Below are positions 43,168-53,399 of a stretch of 64,000 nucleotides of DNA, in pieces. The stretch is taken from the NCBI GenBank assembly GCA_903825315.1, contig CAIKAD010000005.1, positions 186,001-250,000 on the forward strand, written 5' to 3'. The first letter of the stretch is position 1. The number at the start of each line of letters is the position of its first letter. The position numbers were made by a program, and so were the translations under genes. Under the pieces are notes generated by a model, which did not search any database, was not told where the DNA came from, and saw only the letters and a program-made list of their open reading frames with translations. This DNA is from an uncultured Candidatus Peregrinibacteria bacterium (GTDB taxonomy: Bacteria > Patescibacteriota > Gracilibacteria > Peribacterales > Peribacteraceae).

Positions 43168-43530
43168 TTATGTAGGAAGGGAAGATCGGAGACGGGTGAG
43201 AAGATAGCTGACGCGCTGGGTATGATCATCGAGTGTCTCAGAGGTTTCTCCGGACAGGTATTTCAAGTCTCGAGCCAGCATGCATTGGTACGATAGTTCC
43301 TCGAGGGAGCAATGAGCGGTTTCATAGAAGTGAGCCTTTTCCTTCCATGATTTCTTTCCATTCCCCTCAGCAATATTCGTGGGAACGCTATAGGAAGATC
43401 GCTGCATCTGGCTGATGAGTCCGAAGCGCTCATCGGAAGGGAATGATTTTGTAGCCTGATAGACCGAGAGGCAAAGTCTATGGGCCTCTTGCCAGACAAT
43501 CATCTTCTCGAAAGGACGTTGGTGAGCCAT
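43168..43530 (-). CDS. Four-helix bundle protein (23S rRNA intervening-sequence / S23 family)
   Basis: The protein has 120 aa. Family marks: FEKMIVWQEAHRL at the start, then SFPSDERFGLISQMQRSSYSVP, the signature SVPTNIAEGNG, and ETAHCSLEELSYQ in the third helix. Relatives are found in intervening sequences of 23S rRNA genes, as lone genes, and as Avd of diversity-generating retroelements. Here it is in neither rRNA nor a visible retroelement. Inverted GAAACCGAG-word repeats flank the gene on both sides (43125-43166 and 43549-43592), like the stem that encloses rRNA IVS genes. Function is unknown; a basic surface for nucleic acid binding is usual. Confidence 0.88.
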   Translation of the reverse strand: MAHQRPFEKMIVWQEAHRLCLSVYQATKSFPSDERFGLISQMQRSSYSVPTNIAEGNGKKSWKEKAHFYETAHCSLEELSYQCMLARDLKYLSGETSETLDDHTQRVSYLLTRLRSSLPT

Positions 43531-43548
43531 GCCACAACAGTACCCCCT

Positions 43549-43592
43549 TCGGATTCTTCGGATGCCTCGGTTTCCTCGGTTTCTATTCCTCT
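43549..43592. repeat. Inverted GAAACCGAG-word arm upstream of the S23-like gene
   Basis: TTCGGATTCTTCGGATGCCT then CGGTTTCCTCGGTTTC is the reverse-complement type of 43125-43166. Together they bracket the S23-like gene. Confidence 0.8.
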
Positions 43593-43630
43593 AGTCCGAG
43601 TTCGGGCTACCACAAGACCCGAAAGACGTT

Positions 43631-44950
43631 CTACGCCCCCAAAGAACCTCCCCTTACAATTCTCTCTTTCCCTCCCATATACGGTCGCAACACTTCGGGC
43701 ACTGTGACCGACCCATCTGCATTCTGGTAGATCTCCAGGATGGGAATCAGGATCCGCGGCGAGGCGATACAGGTGTTGTTGAGCGTGTGGACGAACTTCT
43801 TCTTACCGTCCGTATCCACGTACTTGATGTTCAATCGCCGTGCTTGGAAGTCACCGAGATACGAACAGCTATGAGTTTCCCCGTAGGCATTCCTGCTGGG
43901 CATCCACGTCTCGATGTCGTTCTGGATCAGTTTTCCCTTGCCCAGGTCTCCTGTGCAGATGGTGAGGACGCGGTACGGAAGCTTGAGCGCCTGAAGCACT
44001 TCCTCGGCGTTCGTCCGGATTTCCTCGAACATCTTGAGTCCCTCGTTCACGTCCGCCTTGCACAGTACGACCTGCTCGATCTTTTGGAACTGATGGATGC
44101 GGTAGAGGCCTTTGGTGTCCTTGCCGTAGGTCCCCGCCTCTCGCCGGAAACAGGGCGAGTAGCCGGCATAGCGCTTGGGCAACTGTTCCAGCGGCAACGT
44201 CTCGCCCATGTGGTAGCTCGCAACCGTCACTTCCGAAGTGCCGATCAAATAGAGGTTATCCGGTGTCACTGGCCCCTCTTTTTCCAACTGCTCCCCCACG
44301 GCGTAGATGTTTGCCTGGTCCCCGCCCGGGAAGAACCCCGTGCCCATGAAGCACTCGTAGCTCGCAAGGTACGGCGGCGTAAACTGCGTCCAGCCCTTTT
44401 TGCGCAAATGGTCGAGGGTGAACTGGAGGAGGGCCATTTCCAGCCAGGCGCCGTCACCCTTCAGATAATAACTGCGCGCTCCGGCGATTTTAACGCCACG
44501 CTCGATATCGAGGATGTCCAGCCCTTCCCCGAGCGTCACGTGGTCCCTTGGCTCAAAGTCGAACGTCGGCAAATCGCCTTTGCGGTATGCTTCCACATTC
44601 TCCGACTCGTCCTTTCCCACGGGTACCTGCGGGAGCGGAACCACAGGGAGTCGAAGCTGTATATCGTTCCAGCGGCTCTCTACTTCCTGTAGTTGCACTT
44701 CATTTTCCTTGAGTGTTACGTCGAGCTTTTTCATGTCTGCGATGGCCTTCTTTTTCTCATCACCCTTCATCTGCGGCACGGCTTTGCTCACGGCGTTTTT
44801 CTGTGCCCGCATCTCTTCCACCTCCTTAATGAGGGACCGGTGCTCCTCATCCAGTTTGAGGAATGCATCAATATCCACTTTGATGTTCTTCTTCTTTGCG
44901 GCGTCCTTGTAGGCGTCGGGGCGTTGGCGGAGATCCTGGATATCAATCAT
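43631..44950 (-). CDS. serS: Seryl-tRNA synthetase
   Basis: The protein has 439 aa. The N-terminal coiled-coil tRNA-binding arm (about residues 27-110) is followed by the class II core: TPPYLASYECFMGTGFFPGG, motif 2 YAGYSPCFRREAGTYGKDTK, and motif 3 in the C-terminal segment (HTLNNTCIASPRILIPILE). Normal SerS has NGSGLA before motif 3; NNTCIAS is a variant but keeps the pattern. It charges the tRNA-Ser family, one member of which is at 53.2 kb. The upstream promoter suggests a leaderless start. Confidence 0.96.
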   Translation of the reverse strand: MIDIQDLRQRPDAYKDAAKKKNIKVDIDAFLKLDEEHRSLIKEVEEMRAQKNAVSKAVPQMKGDEKKKAIADMKKLDVTLKENEVQLQEVESRWNDIQLRLPVVPLPQVPVGKDESENVEAYRKGDLPTFDFEPRDHVTLGEGLDILDIERGVKIAGARSYYLKGDGAWLEMALLQFTLDHLRKKGWTQFTPPYLASYECFMGTGFFPGGDQANIYAVGEQLEKEGPVTPDNLYLIGTSEVTVASYHMGETLPLEQLPKRYAGYSPCFRREAGTYGKDTKGLYRIHQFQKIEQVVLCKADVNEGLKMFEEIRTNAEEVLQALKLPYRVLTICTGDLGKGKLIQNDIETWMPSRNAYGETHSCSYLGDFQARRLNIKYVDTDGKKKFVHTLNNTCIASPRILIPILEIYQNADGSVTVPEVLRPYMGGKERIVRGGSLGA

Positions 44951-44958
44951 AGTGATGG

Positions 44959-44988
44959 ATTGTAGCGTTGTTGGAGATTGTACAGCAA
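44959..44988 (-). promoter_or_regulatory. serS promoter
   Basis: On the minus strand: -35 TTGCTG (44983-44988), 18-nt spacer, -10 TACAAT (44959-44964), and 8 nt to the ATG. Confidence 0.6.
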
Positions 44989-45079
44989 AATCCCGAGCGG
45001 CAATCCCATTGTGGGCTTACGGGAAAGAGAACATTTGTTTCTCCTCGGGTTTGCATTCCGTCTTCTTTACCAGAAAGGA

Positions 45080-45120
45080 TATGATGATCTTCGTATGTCC
45101 CGCCTGATCATCACCGCAGA
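45080..45120 (+). pseudogene. 5' remnant of a second ChbG-like gene (promoter box plus nine codons)
   Basis: TATGAT at 45080-45085, 9 nt, then ATG at 45095. The next codons read MSRLIITAD exactly as in the intact gene at 45231, but four codons differ at the third base, so this is a diverged homologous copy. After the ninth codon the homology stops at the motif ATCCGGCTTCGCGGTGA, which gives PASR and a stop. Any product would be 13 aa. Confidence 0.75.
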
Positions 45121-45136
45121 TCCGGCTTCGCGGTGA
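45120..45136 (+). repeat. 17-bp junction motif ATCCGGCTTCGCGGTGA, copy 1
   Basis: Identical to 53610-53626 and 14-15/17 to 53673-53689. With the TCACCGC at 45111-45117 it can form a 7-bp stem. Its ATCC end abuts the gene remnant, as at the bL28 site. Confidence 0.75.
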
Positions 45137-45230
45137 GAGTCATTTTGATTGTTATCTTTGGTCTGTTTGCACAGAACATGCGATACCGCTATGCCGTGAT
45201 CGGTTTATGAACTGAGGGTACTATGGAGTC

Positions 45231-46067
45231 ATGTCACGTCTGATCATCACCGCAGACGACCTGGGCGTAAACACGCAGCGTTCCCATGGGATATTCCAGT
45301 GTGTCGAGTTCGGTGCGGTAACCGGGACGTCCGTTATTCCCAACGGGACCGATAGCGACACGGCAGCGCGCCATGCACGGGAGCGGAAAGTGCCGTGCGG
45401 CCTGCAGCTCACGCTTACGCAGGAGTATCCCAGGAGCAGGCCGGAGGACATCGCCACGCTCCTCCAGGCAAACGGACTCTTTCTGGAAGATCACCAGCTG
45501 CGTGCCGCGCTTGAGGAGGAGCAGATTGAGCACGACCATCTCCAGCGGGAAATCCGCGCCCAGGTGGAGTGGTTCTTCGACAGCTACGGTACGCCCACGC
45601 ACATCTGCAGCACGGATCACATTCACGTGCATCCGATGGTGATCCATGCTCTCATTCCGGTACTGGAACGCTACGGCATCCGGTTCATCAGGATTCCCAA
45701 CGAAGAACCTTTGCCGCCGTTCGGGTTCGAAGTCCCCGAGGGGACGCTGGCGCTGGCACGCAGGATCAGCGAAGAGGCGCGCGGTGCCCGCCCCCTCTAC
45801 GAGGCCGCGGGCATTCAGAGCACAGATGCGTTCCGCGGACTCGCGATCCTCGGCAATGCTTCAGCCAGGAATCTCCGCCACCTCATCAGCCGCTTTCCGG
45901 AAGGCACGATTGAATTGATGGTCCATCCCGGAAGTCCCTGCTCCTACGGCACGCCGTTCGACCTCGATCCCCAGCGCCAGACGGAACTGCGCATGCTCAT
46001 GGATGAGTCGTTGAAGAAGGTTCTTGCGGAGAAGAAGGTGGAGTTGGCGGGATGGGGGGATGTCTAA
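45231..46067 (+). CDS. ChbG/YdjC-family carbohydrate deacetylase
   Basis: The protein has 278 aa. It starts MSRLIITADDLGVN, the ADD metal/catalytic motif of the family. TGTSVIPNG and LQLTLTQEYP follow, then DHIHVHPMVIHAL with metal-binding His residues, and IELMVHPGSPCSYG near the end. Relatives remove acetyl groups from chito-oligosaccharides or other GlcNAc-containing sugars. TACTAT 6 nt before ATG suggests leaderless expression. The preceding 136 bp hold a remnant of a second copy of its own start. Two NodB-type deacetylases lie 2-5 kb away. Confidence 0.88.
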   Translation: MSRLIITADDLGVNTQRSHGIFQCVEFGAVTGTSVIPNGTDSDTAARHARERKVPCGLQLTLTQEYPRSRPEDIATLLQANGLFLEDHQLRAALEEEQIEHDHLQREIRAQVEWFFDSYGTPTHICSTDHIHVHPMVIHALIPVLERYGIRFIRIPNEEPLPPFGFEVPEGTLALARRISEEARGARPLYEAAGIQSTDAFRGLAILGNASARNLRHLISRFPEGTIELMVHPGSPCSYGTPFDLDPQRQTELRMLMDESLKKVLAEKKVELAGWGDV

Positions 46068-46273
46068 ATTCCTTGTGGCAAGGGGTTTGTCTGTGCGGCT
46101 AAGCGTTGGGAAAAGTATGAATTGTCAATTTCCCACGTTTATCTTCAGGGTTTTCCTCTCTTCCATGCCACGAAATGGCATAGTACAATGGACGAACGCC
46201 TCTACATTGTATGCAGACTCTGCCCTTCAAGCCCTTCCGCCTGTGAGCGTCAGGGCAAGCTCGTCTCCTTACT
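46068..46273 (+). other. Spacer before uvrB
   Basis: 206 bp. A hairpin ATGCCA-CGAAA-TGGCAT lies at about 46168-46184, followed by ATAGTACAAT, a possible -10 region. No LexA-type palindrome was recognised. Confidence 0.35.
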
Positions 46274-48250
<1,977 letters not shown>

Positions 48251-48257
48251 AACAGGA

Positions 48258-48312
48258 GGAGACTTTAGTCTCCCCCTTACTCATCCTGAGTACACTTGCC
48301 TGAGTGTATTTT
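48258..48312 (+). terminator. Probable terminator region after uvrB
   Basis: Two adjacent hairpins: GGAGAC-TTTA-GTCTCC (48258-48273), and TACACT-TGCCTG-AGTGTA (48291-48308) followed by TTTT. The second has a better U-tract. A wider inverted repeat CATCCTGAG (48282-48290) / CTCAGGATG (48327-48335) overlaps it. Confidence 0.55.
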
Positions 48313-48393
48313 GTAATGGCTGTATTCTCAGGATGTACTATCCATGACGGGGTGCAGGAGAAGCTCTGTCGAATGTTGCGGGTTTTTTCTGAG

Positions 48394-49287
48394 ATGCGCG
48401 TTTTTGCCAAGGCATGCTACCCTTTCGTCGCTGTGCGTCGCCTCCTCATTCTTGCCATCGCGCTTCTCACCTTTGTCGGCGTGGTGACGGCTTCTGCGAA
48501 GACGGTGCAGGAGAGAAGGGCTGAACGTCTGTTGCGCCTACAGAAAATTTCTTCTGCATCCTCTGCTTCATTTGCATCTTCTGCATCATCCAATACATCA
48601 ACAATCAACAAGCAGACCAGTCGCTTTGCTATTCCCCTTCTCGTCTACCATCACATCCGTCCTACTACGGGGTACGACAAGGCGACGTGGAGCTGGAAGA
48701 TGTCCGTTTCCCCCAAAGTCTTCGATGTGCAGATGCAGTGGCTGGATGATCATCAGTACACGCCCATCACGCTCGATACGTTTGTTAAGATCGCACGGAG
48801 GGAAATGCAGGGTCCGGTGAAGCCTATTGTGATCACTTTCGACGATAGCCATAGCAGCCAGTATGACGTGGCGTTCCCGGTCCTCAAAAAGCACGGCTTT
48901 ACCACCGTGTTCTACGTGATCACCAAGACACTCGACGTGGCCGGAGCCCTTTCTCGCGTACAGGTGCAGGAGATGTCGGCGGCAGGGATGGACATGGAGT
49001 CCCACACAGCCAAGCATCAGGTTCTCACCAAACTGCCACAGAACGAGATGGATTGGGAACTTGCGGAGAGCAAGCGCGTGCTGGAGGGGCTTACGGGCAA
49101 GCCCGTACGGCACATTGCCTATCCCGCCACCACGCAGAATGCGCTTGTCCGCGAGAGAACTTCCGCCGCCGGTTACGTCACGGGCACGCTCATGGATCCC
49201 CGCCGTGCGACGGAGAAGGACGATTTGCTCCGAATCCCGCGGATCATGATGACGGATGATACGGACCTTAAGAAGATTCTTCCTTGA
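48394..49287 (+). CDS. Exported polysaccharide deacetylase (NodB family), copy 1
   Basis: The protein has 297 aa from ATG 48394. A signal/anchor segment (LLILAIALLTFVGVVTASA) is followed by a Ser/Ala linker at about residues 53-68, encoded by a GCATCTTCTGCATC-word repeat (48550-48592). The NodB domain has PIVITFDDSHS (catalytic and metal Asp; usual TFDDG), SHTAKH (metal His pair) and HIAYPATTQN. It probably deacetylates GlcNAc or MurNAc residues of wall glycans. It lies directly before a second deacetylase with similar order of motifs, so the two arose by tandem duplication. Confidence 0.9.
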   Translation: MRVFAKACYPFVAVRRLLILAIALLTFVGVVTASAKTVQERRAERLLRLQKISSASSASFASSASSNTSTINKQTSRFAIPLLVYHHIRPTTGYDKATWSWKMSVSPKVFDVQMQWLDDHQYTPITLDTFVKIARREMQGPVKPIVITFDDSHSSQYDVAFPVLKKHGFTTVFYVITKTLDVAGALSRVQVQEMSAAGMDMESHTAKHQVLTKLPQNEMDWELAESKRVLEGLTGKPVRHIAYPATTQNALVRERTSAAGYVTGTLMDPRRATEKDDLLRIPRIMMTDDTDLKKILP

Positions 49288-49330
49288 GCGGGTCAATACA
49301 TCTGGGCAGGTATATTGACGATAGTTGCGT

Positions 49331-49336
49331 TATGAT
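49331..49336 (+). promoter_or_regulatory. -10 box for deacetylase copy 2
   Basis: TATGAT, 9 nt before the ATG at 49346; supports this start rather than the TTG at 49325. Confidence 0.45.
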
Positions 49337-49345
49337 GGCGCTTCC

Positions 49346-50116
49346 ATGCGCGCACATCTTTCCCTTCTCGGCTTTCTGTTTCTTGCGTTTCCCTGGGCTG
49401 CGCAGGCAGATCACGCCCCGTCTGTCCGCGTTCCCATTCTCACGTATCATCATGTGGGAGACTGTGGGGAGGAGTGCATGAAACATCCCAAGGCTGCCAG
49501 CTTGTGGGTATCCACCAAGGCATTCAATCGTCAGATGCAGTGGATTGCGGATCGTGGTTACACCACGGTGACCATGGATGCGGTTTCTGCTCTCTTCCAT
49601 CCGCAGACCGGCACAGCATCTCTCGTCGGCAATTTCAAACTTCCTGCCAAGCCCGTGGTGGTGACCTTCGACGACGGCTACAGCGACACGTACGACAATG
49701 CATTTCCCCTCCTTCTCTCCCGCAAGCAGAAAGGCGTGTTCTACGTCCTTCCGGGTTTTGCGGGACAACCGGGTTACATCACAGCGGACCAGATGCGGAA
49801 GATGAGCGGATCGGGGATGGACATTGGATCCCACACGGTAGACCACAAGCCGCTGCGCCGGCTCGGGCCGCTCACGCGGGTGTGGGAGCTTACGGAGAGC
49901 AGACGGATGCTCGAGGAGATCCTGGGCAAGCCGGTCCGGCACGTCTGCTACCCTTACGGCGACTATAATAGATTCGTCGAAATGGATGCGCAGGAGGCGG
50001 GCTACCTCACCGGCACGACAACACAACGGCGTGTGGCCACGAAGGAGTGGGATTCCTTCGCGCTTCCGCGTATTTCCGTGCGGGAGCGGACAGACCTGAG
50101 GAGAATTCTTCCGTAA
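49346..50116 (+). CDS. Exported polysaccharide deacetylase (NodB family), copy 2
   Basis: The protein has 256 aa from ATG 49346. Signal peptide RAHLSLLGFLFLAFPWAAQA. The catalytic domain has VPILTYHHVGDCGEEC, PVVVTFDDGYSDTYDNAF (full motif 1), DIGSHTVDHKPL (motif 2) and VRHVCYPYGDYN (motif 3), then a conserved ending (LPRISVRERTDLRRILP) similar to copy 1. It has an intact TFDDG, unlike copy 1. Both face the cell exterior. Confidence 0.93.
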   Translation: MRAHLSLLGFLFLAFPWAAQADHAPSVRVPILTYHHVGDCGEECMKHPKAASLWVSTKAFNRQMQWIADRGYTTVTMDAVSALFHPQTGTASLVGNFKLPAKPVVVTFDDGYSDTYDNAFPLLLSRKQKGVFYVLPGFAGQPGYITADQMRKMSGSGMDIGSHTVDHKPLRRLGPLTRVWELTESRRMLEEILGKPVRHVCYPYGDYNRFVEMDAQEAGYLTGTTTQRRVATKEWDSFALPRISVRERTDLRRILP

Positions 50117-50253
50117 GCGGGCATCGGAAGAGCAGGACGGGAATCGCTAGCAGTGTTCAGGAAGTCCTCCCCGCATGCGTTGCCAGAAGAATATTGCCAC
50201 CACCTTGCTGCAGTTCTGATAACACTGTGTGCTGACAGCAATTCTTGGGGCAA

Positions 50254-52677
50254 TCAGGCAAGAGCTTGCAGAACTTTCTCCTGCTCCTTCTGTGCCTCGT
50301 TTTCCGTGAGTGTGCGGTCCGGTGCGCGGTAGGTGAAGCGGAGCGTTAGGTTGAAGGTTCCTTGCTTGCCGTTCGCCGGCTGCTGCCCGGATGGTTTTCC
50401 GCTGTAGAGGTCAATAATCTCAATGTTCTCGAGGAGCGGCGAGGTCTTCTGCAATGTACAGAGAAGCGCTTCCGTCGACTGGTTCTGCTCGCGTGGGACC
50501 GTTACGTCGTATGTGATGGCCGGGAAGGCGGGAAGAGCACGGGGAATCTGGGGTTTTCTTCCCTGCGCGAGGACCGTGGAAAGGTTGATGGCTGCGATGG
50601 CAGCACGGTGCGGCAGGTCGAAGGCAGACCGGACATCCGGATGCACTTCGGAGAGGTAGCCGACATCGTTCCCGTTGATAATGATCCGCGCGGCGCGACC
50701 AGGATGGGCGGCGGACGGAGGGTTGTCTTGCTTCTTCCACTCCGCGGTGAGGCTAATGGCCTGAAGCGCGAGTTCGATGTCCTGTTTGAGGAGGAGAAAG
50801 GGGTCCCGTTTCAAATCATGATCGCCCGATCCTTCCAGATCCGCCCTCAGCATCCCAAGTTCAGGCCATTCGTCGCTTCCCCCTCGGCTTTGCTCGGGGT
50901 CTGCGACTTTCTTAAAGACATGGGAGACAGTGAACGTCTGCAGTTCCTTCCCTGCCGTCAGGAGATTTCTCTGTGCATGCTCGAGGAGTCCGGGAAGCGT
51001 GGACGTGTGCAGGAGGCTGGTCTCCTCCCCGATGGGATTCTGAATCTTGATGGCATCATCAGGATTCATTCTTGCCTTTTGTAAGAGAGCAGGACCGACG
51101 AGCGAGAGCGGAAGTACTTCCGCAAAGACGGATTCCTTGAGCGAGTCGCGTACCATGTTCACGCGTGGATCGCGTGGTGGAGGATTGATTGTAGCGGCCG
51201 GCATGACCGGAGCGATTGCGTCATATCCCACGACGCGGCCGATCTCTTCAATGAGATCCTGTTCCAGCCGCAGGTCGCCGAGGCGCCAGAGCGGCGTTGT
51301 CACCTTGAGAGTCTTTCCGTTCGCTTCCACGGTGCAGCCGAGGTCAGTGAGGATTTTCTTTGCGCGTTCTGCACTCACATCCGTCCCGAGCACGCTCTGG
51401 ACGCGGCTGAGCTTGAGCGAGATGGTCTTTGCCGTTCCATCCTCTCCCCAGGAGATTGGCGCGGAAGCGATGCGGGCCCCGGGGACGAGCTGTAGGAAGA
51501 GCTGAATGGCGCGGAACAAGCCGGTTTCCGCAGATACGGGCGGAACGCCTTTTTCGTACACTGTCGCGGCGTCCGTACGGTGTCCCATGGCGATCACGGT
51601 CTGGCGCGTGTTGACGGGATCTACGACGGCACCGTGGAGCCAGACCCTGCGGGTGCTCTCCTTGGTCGATCCGCGCAGGCCGCCCATAATGCCCAGCAGG
51701 TCGAAAATGCCTTCCGCATCTTCCATAATGAGTGCGCCTTTGGAGAGCCCGCGCTCCTCACCGTCGAGCGTGGTAATCTTTTCTCCCTTCTTCGCGCGGC
51801 GCATTATTACGTCTCCTGTAATGTCCGCCGCATCAAAGCTATGCAGCGGCATGCCGGTCTCCATCATCACATAATTCGTGATGTCGATGGGTGGATTGAT
51901 GGAACGCCAGCCCGTTGCCTCCAATCGCCTCTTCATCCAGTCCGGTGTTTGGCCGAGCCCGTCAATCTCCAGCATGACGGCCACGTAGCGCGGCACGAGC
52001 TTCCTCTGTTCCACGGTAATGGCGAAAGGGAAGGGCGTCTGCGGGAAGTTGAGGGACGGTTTTTGAGGACGGTCTGCCTTCCAGTCTGCCAGGCCGAGTG
52101 CAACGAACTCGCGCGCAAAGCCCCAGTGCGCAAAAAGGTCAGCGCGGTTGGTGATGGCGTGGTTGTCCACGTGGAGGACGGCGCCATTCAATCCCAGATA
52201 GTCCTGCAGCGGTTTCCCCACTCCCTCATCCCCATCTCCCATATCGATGATGTTGCGGTCTGTCGCCTGAGGAAACTGCGCTACCAGGTCCAGTTCCTCC
52301 GCGGCGCAAATCATCCCTTCGCTCTCCTCGCCGCGCACTTTGGCCTTTTCCAGCGTCACCATTTCCGTCCCGTGCCATCGGACGCGCGCGCCTACATGCG
52401 CAAAGGCGACGCGCATTCCTGCTCGAAGATTGGAGCCTCCGCACACTACCTTCTTTTCGCCGCGGTCGGTCTGTACGTCGCACAGCGAGAGACGGTCGGC
52501 ATTGGGATGCTTGCGCACGGTGAGCACCTTTCCCACCACCACGTCACGGAGCAGGGCGCTCTGTGAGACCACCTCGTCCACTTCCGCGACTTTCGCCGTC
52601 ACCGCCCGTGCGATGGTCTCGGGATCGGTTTCCTTGAGCGTGACAAAATCCTGGAGCCAATTGAGGGAGATTTTCAT
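50254..52677 (-). CDS. pheT: Phenylalanyl-tRNA synthetase beta subunit
   Basis: The protein has 807 aa from ATG 52677 (KISLNWLQDFVTL); in-frame upstream codons are repeat-derived. It has the N-terminal tRNA-binding EMAP/OB domain (VVGKVLTVRKHPNADRLSLC; VCGGSNLRAGMRVAFA), B3/B4 editing domain (about residues 200-370), B5 domain (about 400-470; IEEIGRVVGYDAI), catalytic-like core, and C-terminal ferredoxin-fold anticodon-binding domain (FPAITYDVTVPREQN). It works as alpha2beta2 with PheS, which is not in the window; beta and alpha are usually adjacent, so this is a split arrangement. Confidence 0.96.
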   Translation of the reverse strand: MKISLNWLQDFVTLKETDPETIARAVTAKVAEVDEVVSQSALLRDVVVGKVLTVRKHPNADRLSLCDVQTDRGEKKVVCGGSNLRAGMRVAFAHVGARVRWHGTEMVTLEKAKVRGEESEGMICAAEELDLVAQFPQATDRNIIDMGDGDEGVGKPLQDYLGLNGAVLHVDNHAITNRADLFAHWGFAREFVALGLADWKADRPQKPSLNFPQTPFPFAITVEQRKLVPRYVAVMLEIDGLGQTPDWMKRRLEATGWRSINPPIDITNYVMMETGMPLHSFDAADITGDVIMRRAKKGEKITTLDGEERGLSKGALIMEDAEGIFDLLGIMGGLRGSTKESTRRVWLHGAVVDPVNTRQTVIAMGHRTDAATVYEKGVPPVSAETGLFRAIQLFLQLVPGARIASAPISWGEDGTAKTISLKLSRVQSVLGTDVSAERAKKILTDLGCTVEANGKTLKVTTPLWRLGDLRLEQDLIEEIGRVVGYDAIAPVMPAATINPPPRDPRVNMVRDSLKESVFAEVLPLSLVGPALLQKARMNPDDAIKIQNPIGEETSLLHTSTLPGLLEHAQRNLLTAGKELQTFTVSHVFKKVADPEQSRGGSDEWPELGMLRADLEGSGDHDLKRDPFLLLKQDIELALQAISLTAEWKKQDNPPSAAHPGRAARIIINGNDVGYLSEVHPDVRSAFDLPHRAAIAAINLSTVLAQGRKPQIPRALPAFPAITYDVTVPREQNQSTEALLCTLQKTSPLLENIEIIDLYSGKPSGQQPANGKQGTFNLTLRFTYRAPDRTLTENEAQKEQEKVLQALA

Positions 52678-52683
52678 GGGGAG

Positions 52684-52770
52684 AGTATACAGTATTACGA
52701 ATTGAGTATTGAGTATGAAACTGTAGCTCGGCTGGTCCTCTTCATACTCCATACCCAATACTCAATACTC
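52684..52770. repeat. ATTGAGTATTGAGTATG-word inverted repeat upstream of pheT
   Basis: The left arm 52701-52719 is matched by the inverted CATACCCAATACTCAATACTC (52750-52770) and TTCATACTCC. The outer part contains GTATAC, whose minus-strand reading TATACT (52684-52689) is the -10-like box 6 nt before pheT ATG. Confidence 0.8.
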
Positions 52771-52858
52771 TTTCCTGTCGAGCCAACTGCGTTAGCCTTC
52801 CTTGAAGGGGCGATAGCGGACACTGTAGGCTTTCTTCCGCCCCTTTCCCCGGTTCCCC

Positions 52859-53137
52859 ATGCTCGCGAAGAAGAACAGTTCCAAGAATGGAGAGTCCTCG
52901 TACTGCTCCATGTCCTGCTATATCGGCCACGTCGTGGTCGTCATCCTCCTCCTCATCGCCACTGTCGTGGCGGCGGCGGATATGGTGCTTGCGCACGTCC
53001 TGCAAGGCGGTCTTGTGTTTGGCACGGCCGGCGCTTCCCTCTCGGTCATCGCCTTTGTAGCTGCGCTCACGGTCTTCTTTAAGAAGGTGAAGAAGATGTG
53101 CTGCGGATGCTGCGGGGGCGGAAGCTGCTGTCGGTGA
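52859..53137 (+). CDS. Small membrane protein with Cys-rich C-terminus
   Basis: The protein has 92 aa. Two hydrophobic segments (residues ~22-42 and ~52-75) are joined by a short loop. The C-terminus after KKVKK reads CCGCCGGGSCC, with six more Cys following one; two further Cys are at 16 and 20. The tail should face the cytoplasm by the positive-inside rule and could bind metal or lipid. No family is recognised. It is followed by a hairpin terminator and tRNA-Ser. No SD is seen. Confidence 0.6.
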   Translation: MLAKKNSSKNGESSYCSMSCYIGHVVVVILLLIATVVAAADMVLAHVLQGGLVFGTAGASLSVIAFVAALTVFFKKVKKMCCGCCGGGSCCR

Positions 53138-53163
53138 CCGGAAGGGTGCGGATTACACGTTCC

Positions 53164-53190
53164 AGAGAGGGTTTCCTTCCTCTCTCCTTT
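53164..53190 (+). terminator. Hairpin terminator before tRNA-Ser
   Basis: AGAGAGG-GTTTCCTT-CCTCTCT, followed by CCTTTA. Weak U-tract. Confidence 0.55.
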
Positions 53191-53209
53191 ATGGCAAAGT
53201 ACGCAACAC

Positions 53210-53302
<93 letters not shown>

Positions 53303-53399
53303 TGCTTCGCAAGCTTCGCAGAATGGCTGTTGATCGTGGTGAGAAGTAACCCCCTGGAATCTGCAGACGCCAGGGGGAGAGTGACCAGCAAGTTGCTGA

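Noticed and set aside
43168-43530. Diversity-generating retroelement around the S23/Avd-like gene
   Set aside because: No reverse transcriptase and no template/variable repeat pair nearby.
46150-46273. LexA/SOS box before uvrB
   Set aside because: The only palindrome seen is a plain hairpin with no similarity to a known LexA operator.
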